Assembly: GCA_963804825.1 (NCBI GenBank)
Contig: CAWDRV010000003.1
Location: 558,001 to 622,000 of the forward strand
Origin: JBKQVT01 sp963804825
GTDB taxonomy: Bacteria > Planctomycetota > Planctomycetia > Pirellulales > Thermoguttaceae
DNA: 64,000 nt
Direction: 5' to 3'
Translations under genes and position numbers: made by a program
Notes under the pieces: generated by a model
Databases searched by the model: none
Seen by the model: the letters and a program-made list of their open reading frames with translations, nothing else
What the model was told of the DNA's origin: nothing
Shown: one piece after another, positions 17,273 through 25,930 of the stretch
Layout: each line of letters begins with the position of its first letter
Numbering within the stretch: the first letter of the stretch is position 1

Positions 17273-18520
17273 TTACGCCGTGCGTCTTCGCCGCCGCCAG
17301 GCGTAGCCGAGCAGCCCGACGGCCGCGGCGGCCAGCAGGACGACGGTCGAAGGCTCGGGGACAGTTAACGAAAAGACAACGCCGTAGCCCTGGCCGTAGG
17401 CGCCGCCAAGCGATGTCATCCCGTATAGGGTTGAGCCGACGAGCGTCAAATCGCCTTCTGGATTTGCGCCGGGATATGCACCGCCGTAGCCGGTAAACGA
17501 GAGCAGGTTCTGGAAGCCACTGCCGTCCGTGTTGATGCTGAAGACGGTGCCATCGTCGTTGGCGCCGCCATAGTACGTCATCCCGTAAAGGGTTGAGCCG
17601 ATGAGCGTCAAACTGCCCTGGGGATCTCTGCCGTTGGTGCCGCTGAACGAGAGCAGGTTTTGGAAGCCGGTGCCGTCCGTACTGACGCTAAAAATGGTGC
17701 CATAGCCGCTGGCGCCACCAGCGGTTGTCATCCCATAGAGGGTTGAGCCGCTGAGAGTCAAACTGCCATAGGGCCATTGGCCGTTGGTACCGAGCGAGAG
17801 CAGGTTTTGGAAGTCGGTGCCGTCCGTCTTAATGCTGAAGATGTTGCCCGCGTCAACGGCGCCACCAGCCATTGTCATCCCATACAGCGTTGAGCCGCTG
17901 AGAGTCAAACTGCCCCGGGGACGTGCGCCGTTCGTGTAGTCAATCGTGTACGTAAACGCGAGCAGGTCGTTGAACCCGGTGCCGTCCCTGTTGATGCTGA
18001 AAATCGTGCCAAGGTCGTTGGCGCCGCCACGGTACGTCATCCCGTAAAGGGTTGAGCCGCTGAGCGTCAAACTGCCCCAAGGATATTGGCCGTTGGTGCC
18101 GCTAAACGAGAGCAGGTCTTGGAAGCCGCTGCCGTCCGTCTTGATGCTGAAAATGGTGCCATCGCCGTTGGCACCGCCAAACGGCGTCATCCCATACAGC
18201 GTTGAGCCGCTGAGCGTCAAGTCGCCGCCGGGCCATTGGCCGTTGGTGCCGCTGAACGAGAGCAGGTTTTGGAACCCAGTGCCGTCCGTCTTAACGCTGA
18301 AAATCGTGCCGTCGCCGTAGGGGTTGCCGTAGGCGCCGCCAAGGTAGGTCATCCCGTAAAGGGTTGAGCCGCTGAGCGTCAAACTGCCATAGGAATCCAA
18401 GCCGGGATACGCGCCGCCGGTGCCGCTGAACGAGAGCAGGACGTTGTACGTCTGCCCGTCAGCAGCGGACGACACCGAGATCGCAAGCACCGCCAGAAGA
18501 AGACTCGTCAAACGGCTCAT
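17273..18520 (-). CDS. PEP-CTERM protein with GloVer-type tandem repeats
   Basis: 415 residues from ATG 18520 (AGGAACC just upstream); an upstream in-frame extension is unlikely. Signal peptide MSRLTSLLLAVLAISVSSA. The body is about seven ~45-residue repeats of the pattern SLTLSGSTLYGMT..GGA..GTIFSIKTDGTGFQNLLSFSGTNG, the choice-of-anchor GloVer repeat, probably a propeller-like surface domain. The C terminus VPEPSTVVLLAAAAVGLLGY followed by WRRRRR is a PEP-CTERM sorting signal, cut and processed by an exosortase system during export. Intact. The repeats are also near-identical at DNA level, which favours copy-number change. Confidence 0.87.
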   Translation of the reverse strand: MSRLTSLLLAVLAISVSSAADGQTYNVLLSFSGTGGAYPGLDSYGSLTLSGSTLYGMTYLGGAYGNPYGDGTIFSVKTDGTGFQNLLSFSGTNGQWPGGDLTLSGSTLYGMTPFGGANGDGTIFSIKTDGSGFQDLLSFSGTNGQYPWGSLTLSGSTLYGMTYRGGANDLGTIFSINRDGTGFNDLLAFTYTIDYTNGARPRGSLTLSGSTLYGMTMAGGAVDAGNIFSIKTDGTDFQNLLSLGTNGQWPYGSLTLSGSTLYGMTTAGGASGYGTIFSVSTDGTGFQNLLSFSGTNGRDPQGSLTLIGSTLYGMTYYGGANDDGTVFSINTDGSGFQNLLSFTGYGGAYPGANPEGDLTLVGSTLYGMTSLGGAYGQGYGVVFSLTVPEPSTVVLLAAAAVGLLGYAWRRRRRTA

Positions 18521-18717
18521 CGTGGTTCCTGTAAGAAATGCACCCCAAGACATCGGGCGACGACGGATTGGCGAACTGCCGGCCCGCGACGTTACCTCAC
18601 CGACTGGGTGAAACACCAGCAAACAGACCCCATTAAACCAGCCGGCAAGGGGGCATGTCAAGCATTTTGATGGGGTTTTCTAAAATCAACTCTATAGGGG
18701 GGAAAGGCGAAGTGGAC

Positions 18718-18788
18718 AGTGAGCCGGTGGCGTTAGCCACCGGATCCCTTCCGCGTTCCTATCCGGTGGCTAACGCCACCGGCTCACT
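18718..18788. repeat. inverted repeat with AGTGAGCCGGTGGCGTTAGC arms
   Basis: Perfect 28-bp arms (AGTGAGCCGGTGGC... and ...GCCACCGGCTCACT), each containing an internal palindrome CCGGTGGCGTTAGCCACCGG, around a 15-bp loop. MITE- or REP-like. It lies 37 bp before the cobA-hemD start in the 305-bp gap between divergent genes. Confidence 0.85.
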
Positions 18789-18825
18789 TCTTCCTTCCTT
18801 TCCCCACCCTCAATCGCCATCTACA

Positions 18826-20382
18826 ATGACGGCCATGAACCACGGCGAAAAACACCTCGGCAAAGTCTATCTGGCGGGGGCCGGGCCCGGCGATCCCGGG
18901 CTGCTGGCCGTCCGCGCCGCCCAGTGCCTCCGAGAGGCCGACCTGGTGCTCTACGATTACCTGGTCAATCCCGTCGTGCTGGAATACGCCGGGGCGAAGG
19001 CCCAACGGGTCTGCCTGGGCCATCACGGCACCGGCCGGCACGTCTCGCAAGAGCAGATCAACGCCCGAATGATCGCGGCGGCCCGGCAGGGCAAGACCGT
19101 GGTCCGCTTGAAGGCCGGCGACCCGGGCGTGTTCGGCTGCCTGGCCGAGGAAGTCGGCGCGTTGCGGGCGGCGGGCGTTCCGCTGGAGATCATTCCCGGC
19201 GTGACGGCCGGGCTGGCCGTGGCCGGCTACGCCGAGATTCCCGTGACCCACGGCCAATCGGCGTCGGCCGTCGCGCTGGTCACCGGCCATCAACGCCCGG
19301 GAAAGGCCGGGCCACGGCTGGATTACGCGGCGTTGGCCGCTTTTCCGGGCACGCTGATTTTCTACATGGGAGTCACCAGCGCGGCGGAGTGGAGCGCGGC
19401 GTTGATGGCGGGCGGACGCTCGCCCGACACGCCGGTGGCCATCGTCCGCCGCTGCACCTGGGCGGACCAGGAGACGGTCCGCTGCACGCTGGCCACCGTG
19501 GCCGAGGCGATTGCGTCGCGGCAGGTCCGCCCGCCGGCGATCTTCGTCGTCGGCGACGTGGTCGGCCTGGCGCCGGAGACCTCGTGGTTTGCAAAGCGGC
19601 CGCTGTTCGGCGTTTGCGTGCTGGTCACGCGCCCCAGCGAGCAGGTCCACGAGCTGCGCGATCGTTTGACGGCGTTGGGGGCCGAGGTGTTGACGCAGCC
19701 GGGCATCGAGATCGGTCCGCCGCCGGATTGGGCGCCGGTCGATGCGGCGCTCGGGCGGCTGGAGCAATACGATTGGCTCGTCTTCTCCAGCGGCAACGGG
19801 GTCCGCTATTTGCTCGACCGGCTGCTGGCCACGGGGGGCGACCTGCGGCGGTTGGGCCGGGTCAAGTTGGCGGCCATCGGTCCCGGCACGGCCGCCGAGC
19901 TGGCCAACTATCACCTCAAGGCCGACCTGGTGCCGGCCGAGTATCGCGCCGAGGCGCTGGCCGAGGCGCTTCTACATGCCGGTGGCCCGGGAAATCGTTT
20001 TCTTTTGGCACGGGCCGATCAGGGCCGGCAGGTATTGCCCGAGCGGTTGGCCGCCGCCGGCGCCGCGGTGGACCAGGTGGTGCTCTATTCGAGCACGGAG
20101 GCGACGGAAGCGGACGCGGAGGTTCTGGCCGCGTTGGAGGAAGGCCGCATCGACTGGGTGACGGTGACCAGTTCGGCGATAGCCCGGTCGCTGGCGGCGT
20201 TGTTTGGCCGCGTGTTGGGTCGAAGTCGATTGGCCAGCATCAGCCCGGTCACGTCGGCGGTGCTTCGCGGTTTGGGTTATCAGGCGGCGGCCGAGGCGGC
20301 CGAGTACACGATGTCCGGCCTGGTCGAGGCGATCGTGGCGGCGGAGCGCGACCCGCGCGGTGCTTCTATTCCGCCGGGGTGA
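18826..20382 (+). CDS. cobA-hemD: uroporphyrinogen-III C-methyltransferase / uroporphyrinogen-III synthase fusion
   Basis: 518 residues. Residues ~10-255 are a SAM-dependent methyltransferase (VYLAGAGPGDPGLLAVRAA, VVRLKAGDPGVFG, IIPGVTAGLAVAGYAEIPVTHG) that makes precorrin-2 for sirohaem and cobalamin. Residues ~265-510 are a HemD fold (VLVTRPSEQVHELRDRLTAL, WLVFSSGNGVRYLLDRL, IDWVTVTSSAIARSLAALFG) that cyclises hydroxymethylbilane. The two steps are consecutive in tetrapyrrole synthesis. ATG codons at 18826 and 18835 are both possible. Intact. It ends 17 bp inside the convergent TatD gene. Supply of haem and sirohaem is relevant to the multihaem Nrf enzymes in this window. Confidence 0.93.
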   Translation: MTAMNHGEKHLGKVYLAGAGPGDPGLLAVRAAQCLREADLVLYDYLVNPVVLEYAGAKAQRVCLGHHGTGRHVSQEQINARMIAAARQGKTVVRLKAGDPGVFGCLAEEVGALRAAGVPLEIIPGVTAGLAVAGYAEIPVTHGQSASAVALVTGHQRPGKAGPRLDYAALAAFPGTLIFYMGVTSAAEWSAALMAGGRSPDTPVAIVRRCTWADQETVRCTLATVAEAIASRQVRPPAIFVVGDVVGLAPETSWFAKRPLFGVCVLVTRPSEQVHELRDRLTALGAEVLTQPGIEIGPPPDWAPVDAALGRLEQYDWLVFSSGNGVRYLLDRLLATGGDLRRLGRVKLAAIGPGTAAELANYHLKADLVPAEYRAEALAEALLHAGGPGNRFLLARADQGRQVLPERLAAAGAAVDQVVLYSSTEATEADAEVLAALEEGRIDWVTVTSSAIARSLAALFGRVLGRSRLASISPVTSAVLRGLGYQAAAEAAEYTMSGLVEAIVAAERDPRGASIPPG

Positions 20383-21178
20383 ACTGGAAATTGCGGCTCT
20401 GGTTGAAGAACTCCAGGGGATTGTCGTAGACGACCCGCCGCACCAACGATTCCGCATGGCCGCGACGCCGACAAACGGCGATGAACTGCGAAACGGCCAA
20501 CGGATCGGACGGGTCCCAGTCGGCCGAGGAGTTGACGAGGATTCGCTCCGGGCCGTAGATTTCGAGCATGTCGGCCGCCCGCTCCGGCGTCGCCTTGGTC
20601 ACGGGATAGAGCGTGATGCCGGCCCAATAGCCCTCGTCCAGTGCCAGGCGGATCGTGTGCTCCTCGCAGTGATCGATGCAGATGCGGCTGCGGTCCACGC
20701 GGTGGTCGGACCGCAACAGGTCGAGGATCATCCGCGTCCCCTTGTACTTGTCTTCCAGGTGGGGCGTGTGAAAGAGCATCTGCTCGTCGCGTTCCAGGCC
20801 AAGCTCGATCAGGGCTTGGAGCGTGGCGACCTCGTTGGGCGTGCATTTGTGCAAGCCGATCTCGCCGATGCCCAGCACGTTGGGCCGATCGAGGAACTCC
20901 GGCAGCATGGCGATCACCTCGCGGGCGAAGGCGACGTCCTCGGCCTCCTTGGCGTTGATGCCCAGCCAGGCGTAATGGCGGATGCCGAATCGGGCCGCCC
21001 GCTTGGGCTCCCACTCGGTCAGTTGCCGGAAGTAGTCGCGGAAACTGCCGATGCTGCTGCGGTCGAAGCCCATCCAGAAGGCCGGCTCGCCGACGACGAC
21101 GCAGCCCAGCCGCGCCATGGCCGACAGTTCGTCGGTGGTGCGGGAGGCGATGTGAATGTGGGGATCGAAGTAGTGCAT
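20366..21178 (-). CDS. TatD-family metal-dependent hydrolase, EboB-like
   Basis: 270 residues, an amidohydrolase-type TIM barrel: FDPHIHIASRTTDEL (first metal-binding HxH), GEIGLHKCTPNE (metal Glu), LFHTPH, ICIDHCEEHTI and the C-terminal LVNSSADWDPSDPLAV (metal Asp). The pattern of segments (GEPAFWMGFDRSS, FGIRHYAWLGINAKEAED, VVYDNPLEFFNQS) resembles the TatD-like protein of the ebo (eustigmatophyte/bacterial operon) cluster rather than DNase TatD, but the other ebo genes are not here, so the role is open. Upstream lies an 8-bp tandem repeat. The stop overlaps the end of cobA-hemD on the other strand. Confidence 0.85.
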   Translation of the reverse strand: MHYFDPHIHIASRTTDELSAMARLGCVVVGEPAFWMGFDRSSIGSFRDYFRQLTEWEPKRAARFGIRHYAWLGINAKEAEDVAFAREVIAMLPEFLDRPNVLGIGEIGLHKCTPNEVATLQALIELGLERDEQMLFHTPHLEDKYKGTRMILDLLRSDHRVDRSRICIDHCEEHTIRLALDEGYWAGITLYPVTKATPERAADMLEIYGPERILVNSSADWDPSDPLAVSQFIAVCRRRGHAESLVRRVVYDNPLEFFNQSRNFQFTPAE

Positions 21179-21185
21179 GGAAGGA

Positions 21186-21257
21186 GGGATTTAGGGATTT
21201 AGGGATTTAGGGATTTAGGGATTTAGGGATTTAGGGATTTAGGGATTTAGGGATTGG
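21186..21257. repeat. 8-bp tandem repeat GGGATTTA, eight perfect copies
   Basis: GGGATTTA is repeated 8 times without error (21186-21249), followed by GGGATTGG. It begins 8 bp upstream of the TatD-family start codon, on the template side, so it lies in that gene's leader between it and the small gene at 21318. Array length could change by slipped-strand mispairing. Confidence 0.95.
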
Positions 21258-21317
21258 GAGTCGCGCGAATTTCCGCTTGCGGTTTCGCCCTCTTGCATTT
21301 TCCATCTTCCGAATTTA

Positions 21318-21563
21318 TTACTCTTTCTGCCAGTTCTCCTCGTAAGGCAACGAGAAGATCGAGAGGACTTGTTCCGCCCGGCCGGGCGCCGCGCCGATCA
21401 GCACGTCCAGACTGTGGCGGATCTTCTCGATCCGCGGGTCGCCGACCAGGGAGCCTTCGGCACGGTCGACGCGGTCCAACGCGGCGGCCAGTTCGATCAA
21501 CTTCGCGCGAATGCCGAGCAGTTCGCGATCCAGGACTTGAGGTTTTGCCAAGGAGTGCGGCAT
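21318..21563 (-). CDS. small conserved hypothetical protein (81 aa)
   Basis: Start ATG 21563 with GAGGAG upstream (an earlier in-frame ATG lacks a site). The sequence MPHSLAKPQVLDRELLGIRA and onward is helical and charged, with no signal peptide and no recognisable domain. It lies upstream of, and in the same direction as, the TatD-family gene, separated by 139 bp that contain the tandem repeat. Codon use looks normal. Function unknown. Confidence 0.6.
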   Translation of the reverse strand: MPHSLAKPQVLDRELLGIRAKLIELAAALDRVDRAEGSLVGDPRIEKIRHSLDVLIGAAPGRAEQVLSIFSLPYEENWQKE

Positions 21564-21693
21564 GAGGGCTCCTCGCGTGGACAGGGCGGGAAATAACGGT
21601 TGCGTAAACCCTGATTGTCTCCCAGCGGGCCGAAGCAAGCAAGAGGTGCGCGGATGTGCCGTCGTCCGAGGGTTTGGGTAATTCCCGGAAACT

Positions 21694-23398
21694 TTGCGGC
21701 CGAAGAAAGGTGAAGTTTTGCCTTCCAGGCGGCCGATCCGGGACTACGGAACATTGTCCTTTACCGGCGGACTGCCGACCCACGAGACGCGTGCCGTGCA
21801 AGGCTTGGCGACGACCTTCGAGCTGTTGGCGAAAACGGAGAATGAAGCGGCGACGGAAATGTTGCTGCCGGCGTTGGATTCTCCGTACCCCGCGATCCAG
21901 GAAGGGGCCTTGGCGGCCCTCTTGCATCGGCCCGGCCCGGTCGGCGGCCGGGAAATTCTCCGGCGCGTCCCGACGATGGGCCCCCGGTGGAGGTCGATCC
22001 TCGGCCAGCATCGCGGCCGGATGACCGGCGCGCTGCGCGACGCCGTGCTGGCCGCCGACCCGGACCGGTGCCGCAACGGCTGCCAGGCGGCGGTTTGGTT
22101 CCGCGAGTACGATTTGATTCCCGCGTTATTGTCGGTTTTGCAGGGGGCCAACGGGCGCCATGCCGACCTTGCGGCGGCCGCGCTGGTGGAGTTGATCGAG
22201 AGGCTGTACGACGAATTGGCCGGCACGAGCCTGCCCAGCGACCGCCGCGATCCGCAACAGATTCGCCGCCAGGTCGTCAGCAGCCTGGAGGCGGCGGTCG
22301 GGCGCTACGGGCAGCACAAGCGGCCGGCGGTGATCGAGGCCTTCTCTGTTGTTGGCCAGCCGCGACAACGTCACGCTGAAACTGATTTTGCAAAACCCTC
22401 GCCACCCCGCCCTGGCGCCGGTGATGGAGACGCTCACGCGGAGTCCGCGCAAAGGCGTCATTCGGCTGCTTCTGGCGTACCTGGATGATCCGTACGTGCC
22501 GCCGGCGGCGCTGGCGGCGATTGCGCATCGCGAGGATTTCACGTTCATCCAGTATTTGTTGCGCAAGATCGGCCGCGAGCCGTCGCCGGCGGTGACGCAG
22601 AACTTGAAGCGGATGGACTCGATCGCCTGGCTGCGGAGCGGTCAAACGCAGTGGCGGGAGTTGGACGACGCCGCGCAGCACGCCATGGTGCGGCTGCTGA
22701 CGGCGTCGAGCACTCCGCGGCAGCAGGTCTTTGCGATGATCGAGAAGGTGCTGGTGCAGGGCAAGGGTGGGGGCCGCCGGGAGGCCGCCCGCGCGCTGGC
22801 CGCGTTTCCCGGCGCCGTGGCCAATGCCCTGGCGATGAAGTTTCTTTACGATCCCGATCCGCACGTGCAGGGGGCCATCGTGGGTCAGCTTCGGGGCCGC
22901 GGAATTCCGGGCATTTTGCCCGAATTGGTGAAAATGGTCGACAGTCCGCACGCGGTGGTCCGCAAGGCGGCGCGGGAGAGCCTGTCGGAGTTCAGTTTTC
23001 GGCGGTACCTGGCGGCCTTCGAAATGCTCGACGAGGAAGTGCGGCAGAACACCGGCAGGTTGGTCAGGAAGATCGATCCCCAGACGGTGCCGCTGCTGAG
23101 GGAGGAGTTGCACTCGCCGATACGCACCCGCCGTTTGTGCGCCATGGCCATCGCCCGGCTCATCGACGTGGTGGAGCCGTTGGAGCCGATCATCCTTGAA
23201 CTGCTGGAAGACGCGGATCACATGGTGCGGACGGCGGCGGCGGCGGCCTTGGCCCGGTCCCACAGCGCCGCCAGCCACCAGGCGCTTCTGGGCGCCTCGC
23301 ACGACAGGAGCGAAATCGTGCGGCGGGCGGCCCGGCAAAGCCTGCTGGAGCGGGACCAGACCGCGCCGCAGGACGCACCCTCGGATTCGCAGGGGTGA
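21694..23398 (+). pseudogene. HEAT-repeat protein, frame-shifted mid-gene
   Basis: Roughly 565 residues in two frames. The first (TTG start at 21694, RRPIRDYGTLSFTGGLPTHE) runs to ~22340; the second continues from LLASRDNVTLKLILQNPRHP to the stop at 23398. One extra T (TTCTCTG for TTCCTG, after VIEAF) explains the break. The protein is a solenoid of helical HEAT units (MKFLYDPDPHVQGAIVGQLR, ELLEDADHMVRTAAAAALAR). It probably acts as a binding scaffold; no catalytic motif is seen. Its stop TGA overlaps a possible GTG start of the next gene, suggesting translational coupling. The true N terminus is uncertain. Confidence 0.7.
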
Positions 23399-23403
23399 AT
23401 CGA

Positions 23404-23986
23404 ATGCACAACCTGTTCTCCCAATGTCTGTTGCTGGCCGAGCGCAGCCGCCTGGAGAATCTCAGCGAGCCGTTCAAGAGGCGTTCGGCCGGGATGGATC
23501 CGGGCGAGATGACCCGGGCACTGGCGATCCTGGCCGTGATCATCGTGTCGGCGTGGCTGGTGTTGCGGCTGCGCACGGCGCGAGAGCGCCGCCGCTCGTA
23601 CAACAGTCCCTTGCGGCTGTTTCTCGATCTGTGCAAGGCCCACAACCTGCGTTGGTCCGAGCGATGGCTGTTATGGCGGCTGGCCCGCGCAGCGGTTGAA
23701 AGAGCCGGCGCGGTTGTTCTTGGAGCCGCAGCGGTTCGACGCCGCGGGCTCGGGGTGGGGCTCGCCTGCCGGGGCGGCGCGGCTGAGGCGGATCCGCGAC
23801 GAGTTGTTTTCCGATCCGCCACGCGCCGCCAAGGAGGAACAAGGGCAGCCGTGGCGGGAAACGAAGCCGGCGGCGTTGTCGCCGTCGCCGTCGCCGTTGC
23901 CGACGGCGTTGTGGCCCAAGCGGCCCGGAGCCGCGGTGGATATCGCGTCTTGGCCGGCCGAACCGTTGGCGCCGGAAGCCCGCTAG
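23404..23986 (+). pseudogene. single-pass membrane protein of unknown function, frame-shifted
   Basis: It starts at ATG 23404 (or an overlapping GTG at 23395). One transmembrane helix (ALAILAVIIVSAWLVLRLRT, residues ~40-60) is followed by a cytoplasmic region (RSYNSPLRLFLDLCKAHNLR WSERWLLWRLA). Near 23685 the frame breaks in a GC repeat (CCCGCGCAGCGG); the sensible continuation AQRLKEPARLFLEPQRFD to WPAEPLAPEAR ends at 23986. The C-terminal part is Pro/Ala-rich. It is cotranscribed with the HEAT protein just upstream. No family recognised. Confidence 0.6.
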
Positions 23987-24076
23987 TGCGACTTGCAGAG
24001 AATCTTTGCCGGTCGGCGCCGCCTGCAAAACGGCAAGCGAGTCATGGGGCTTCCGGCAAGAACGTGTTGAAAGACG

Positions 24077-25411
24077 TTAGCGCGCTTTGGCGGGCTGCTC
24101 GTTGGCGGGAGCAGCGGGACCGAAGCGATTCACCGGCGCCGGATTCCGGTAGCCCATTTGTTCTTTGAGGTCGGCGAGCGAAATCATGCGGACGCCCAGC
24201 CGCTCGGCCTCGGCGGTGATGTGGATATAGGCGGCGAGCAGTTCCGGCTGTCCCTTGTCCGTGGGCCGTTCGCCGCAGACGAGGTAGTTGGTGTTGACGG
24301 AGAGATCGCCGGTGCGTTTGCCTTTTTCATTCACGTCGCAATCGACCACGCCGTGGTGCAAGGTAATCAGGTTCTTGATGGCTTCGTGGTCGTCCTTGCC
24401 GTTGCCGTCGAGATCGAGGGAGCCGACCAGGGCGAAGTGCTTCTGCTCGCCGGGCGACCACAGCGGCGTAAAAATCTTGTCGCCCGACACGATGGGATCG
24501 GTCACTTTTTCCTCCTCGAGCACGCGGGCCATGGCCATGTGCTCGCCGGTGACCCGGGTCACCTCGATGCTGGCCTTCTTCGCGGCCTTGGCCAGATTCG
24601 TGGCGTCGCCGGAATAGACGCTGAAGGTGACTTGCCGGTCCAGCCCGTCGGCCGATCCGAGGTCGATCCAAACCGTGCCGTCGTGCTGGTTGACGAAGCG
24701 GACTTCGCCGCAGAATCGGTCGGGATACGTTCGGTTGACGGAGCCGAGCCTCTGGTTCAGCTTGACGTTGATTCCCATCACCTCGTCAACCTTGGCGTTG
24801 AGTTTCTCGACATCCTTCTTCGCGCGTTCGTTCTCGGCCCGATTGTCATTCTTGATCTTGACGACCAGGTGTTCTATCTGTTGCTCATTGGCGGCCACCG
24901 TGTCACGATCCGCCTGGGCTTGCTTGGTCACGTCCACTACCTTGCTGCTGCTGTCCTCCGCGGCCGCCTTGAACTTCGCGATCTGGGCATCCATGTCCGT
25001 CTTGGATCTTTCATAGTCTTCCTTCTGCAGCTTGTTCTCGTCGTCCTTCTTGGCAATCAACGCGTCCTTCGTCTTGATGGTGTCGACCAGTTGCTTGAGG
25101 ATGGGGCTATAGAAGCGGGCGTCCACCGGCCAGGGACCGGCGTAGGAATTCATGTCCTTGTCTTTCAGGGCCTTGACTTCCTGCATCGGCAGCGTCGGTG
25201 AGAAGCCGATCATCTTCTTCAGTTCCTGGTTTTCCGAGTCCGTCTGCAGGCGCGCCGAGATGGCGTCCTCCGCCTTCTTGTCGCTGGTCTTCTGCTTGTC
25301 TTCCGCCTCGGTGAACTTCCGAAAATAAACGAAGGTCATCACGCTCATCACCACCGTGAGCATGACAAAGATGATCAACGCGATCTGCAAACCTTGATTT
25401 TCGCGGGCCAT
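24077..25411 (-). CDS. membrane-anchored coiled-coil protein, paralogue A
   Basis: 444 residues from ATG 25411 (MARENQGLQIALIIFVMLTV); upstream codons belong to the leader. One N-terminal transmembrane helix, then ~200 residues of charged coiled coil (DKKAEDAISARLQTDSENQE; KDALIAKKDDENKLQKEDYE), then a C-terminal globular domain: VWIDLGSADGLDRQVTFSVY, IEVTRVTGEHMAMARVLEEE, GDKIFTPLWSPGEQKHFALV, and a terminal block NTNYLVCGERP...LKEQMGYRNP. About half identical to the gene at 26986-28266, including the final LKEQMGYRNP. The layout recalls envelope spanning proteins such as MreC, but I cannot place it in a named family. Confidence 0.75.
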   Translation of the reverse strand: MARENQGLQIALIIFVMLTVVMSVMTFVYFRKFTEAEDKQKTSDKKAEDAISARLQTDSENQELKKMIGFSPTLPMQEVKALKDKDMNSYAGPWPVDARFYSPILKQLVDTIKTKDALIAKKDDENKLQKEDYERSKTDMDAQIAKFKAAAEDSSSKVVDVTKQAQADRDTVAANEQQIEHLVVKIKNDNRAENERAKKDVEKLNAKVDEVMGINVKLNQRLGSVNRTYPDRFCGEVRFVNQHDGTVWIDLGSADGLDRQVTFSVYSGDATNLAKAAKKASIEVTRVTGEHMAMARVLEEEKVTDPIVSGDKIFTPLWSPGEQKHFALVGSLDLDGNGKDDHEAIKNLITLHHGVVDCDVNEKGKRTGDLSVNTNYLVCGERPTDKGQPELLAAYIHITAEAERLGVRMISLADLKEQMGYRNPAPVNRFGPAAPANEQPAKAR

Positions 25412-25930
25412 GACTTGCTCCCTAATGGCTCCGACGTTGACAAAACACGCCGGAAGTGCGGAGGCCGAGAATGCCTCTTCCCCAAGCTTCGCCGCGGCTG
25501 TTCCACCGCGGACCATGATGATACTTGACGTTACACCGAGAACCTCCGTCCATTCTAATTACCCCGCGGGGCGCCGTCAATAAAATACCCCCAGCGACGG
25601 CAAAGGTGGAACTGCGTGACCCTGGCGGGGGGGGTGGTCATTCGGAACATGGCGCCGCCGCGGCGGGTCACGTGCCGTCACGGGCGAAAGGGCAGGGGCG
25701 GCAACCGTTCACGCGCCGGGGGCGATTTCTTGATGAACTGATCTGGACACGCGAGGCATTTTCGGCGACACCATGGGCATGTCGCTTGGAATCACGAGCC
25801 AGAAAAGCGCCGGAAAAGAGCCGGAAAAGGGGCCATTCTACCCTTGGCAAAATAGCGAAGTTTCGGCGTCCAAACTCACGACTATCGGTGATAACGTGGA
25901 CTGCCCCGATTTTTTTGTGCGAGGGCACGG
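25412..25930. other. 519-bp divergent intergenic region with conserved leader of paralogue A
   Basis: The part next to the coiled-coil gene (25412-25560) matches the leader of paralogue B (28267-28415) in several blocks. On the minus strand these are TTAGAATG, GGTTCT, AACGTCAA, GGAACAGCCGCG, CTTGGGGAAGAGGC and GCTCCGACGTTG, in the same order and similar spacing. The conserved block farthest upstream may hold the promoter. The remainder, toward the ATP-grasp gene, shows nothing recognisable. Confidence 0.6.

Noticed and set aside
21186..21257. Telomere-like or origin repeat
   Set aside because: GGGATTTA is short, confined to one gene leader and far from dnaA or other origin markers; a simple microsatellite.
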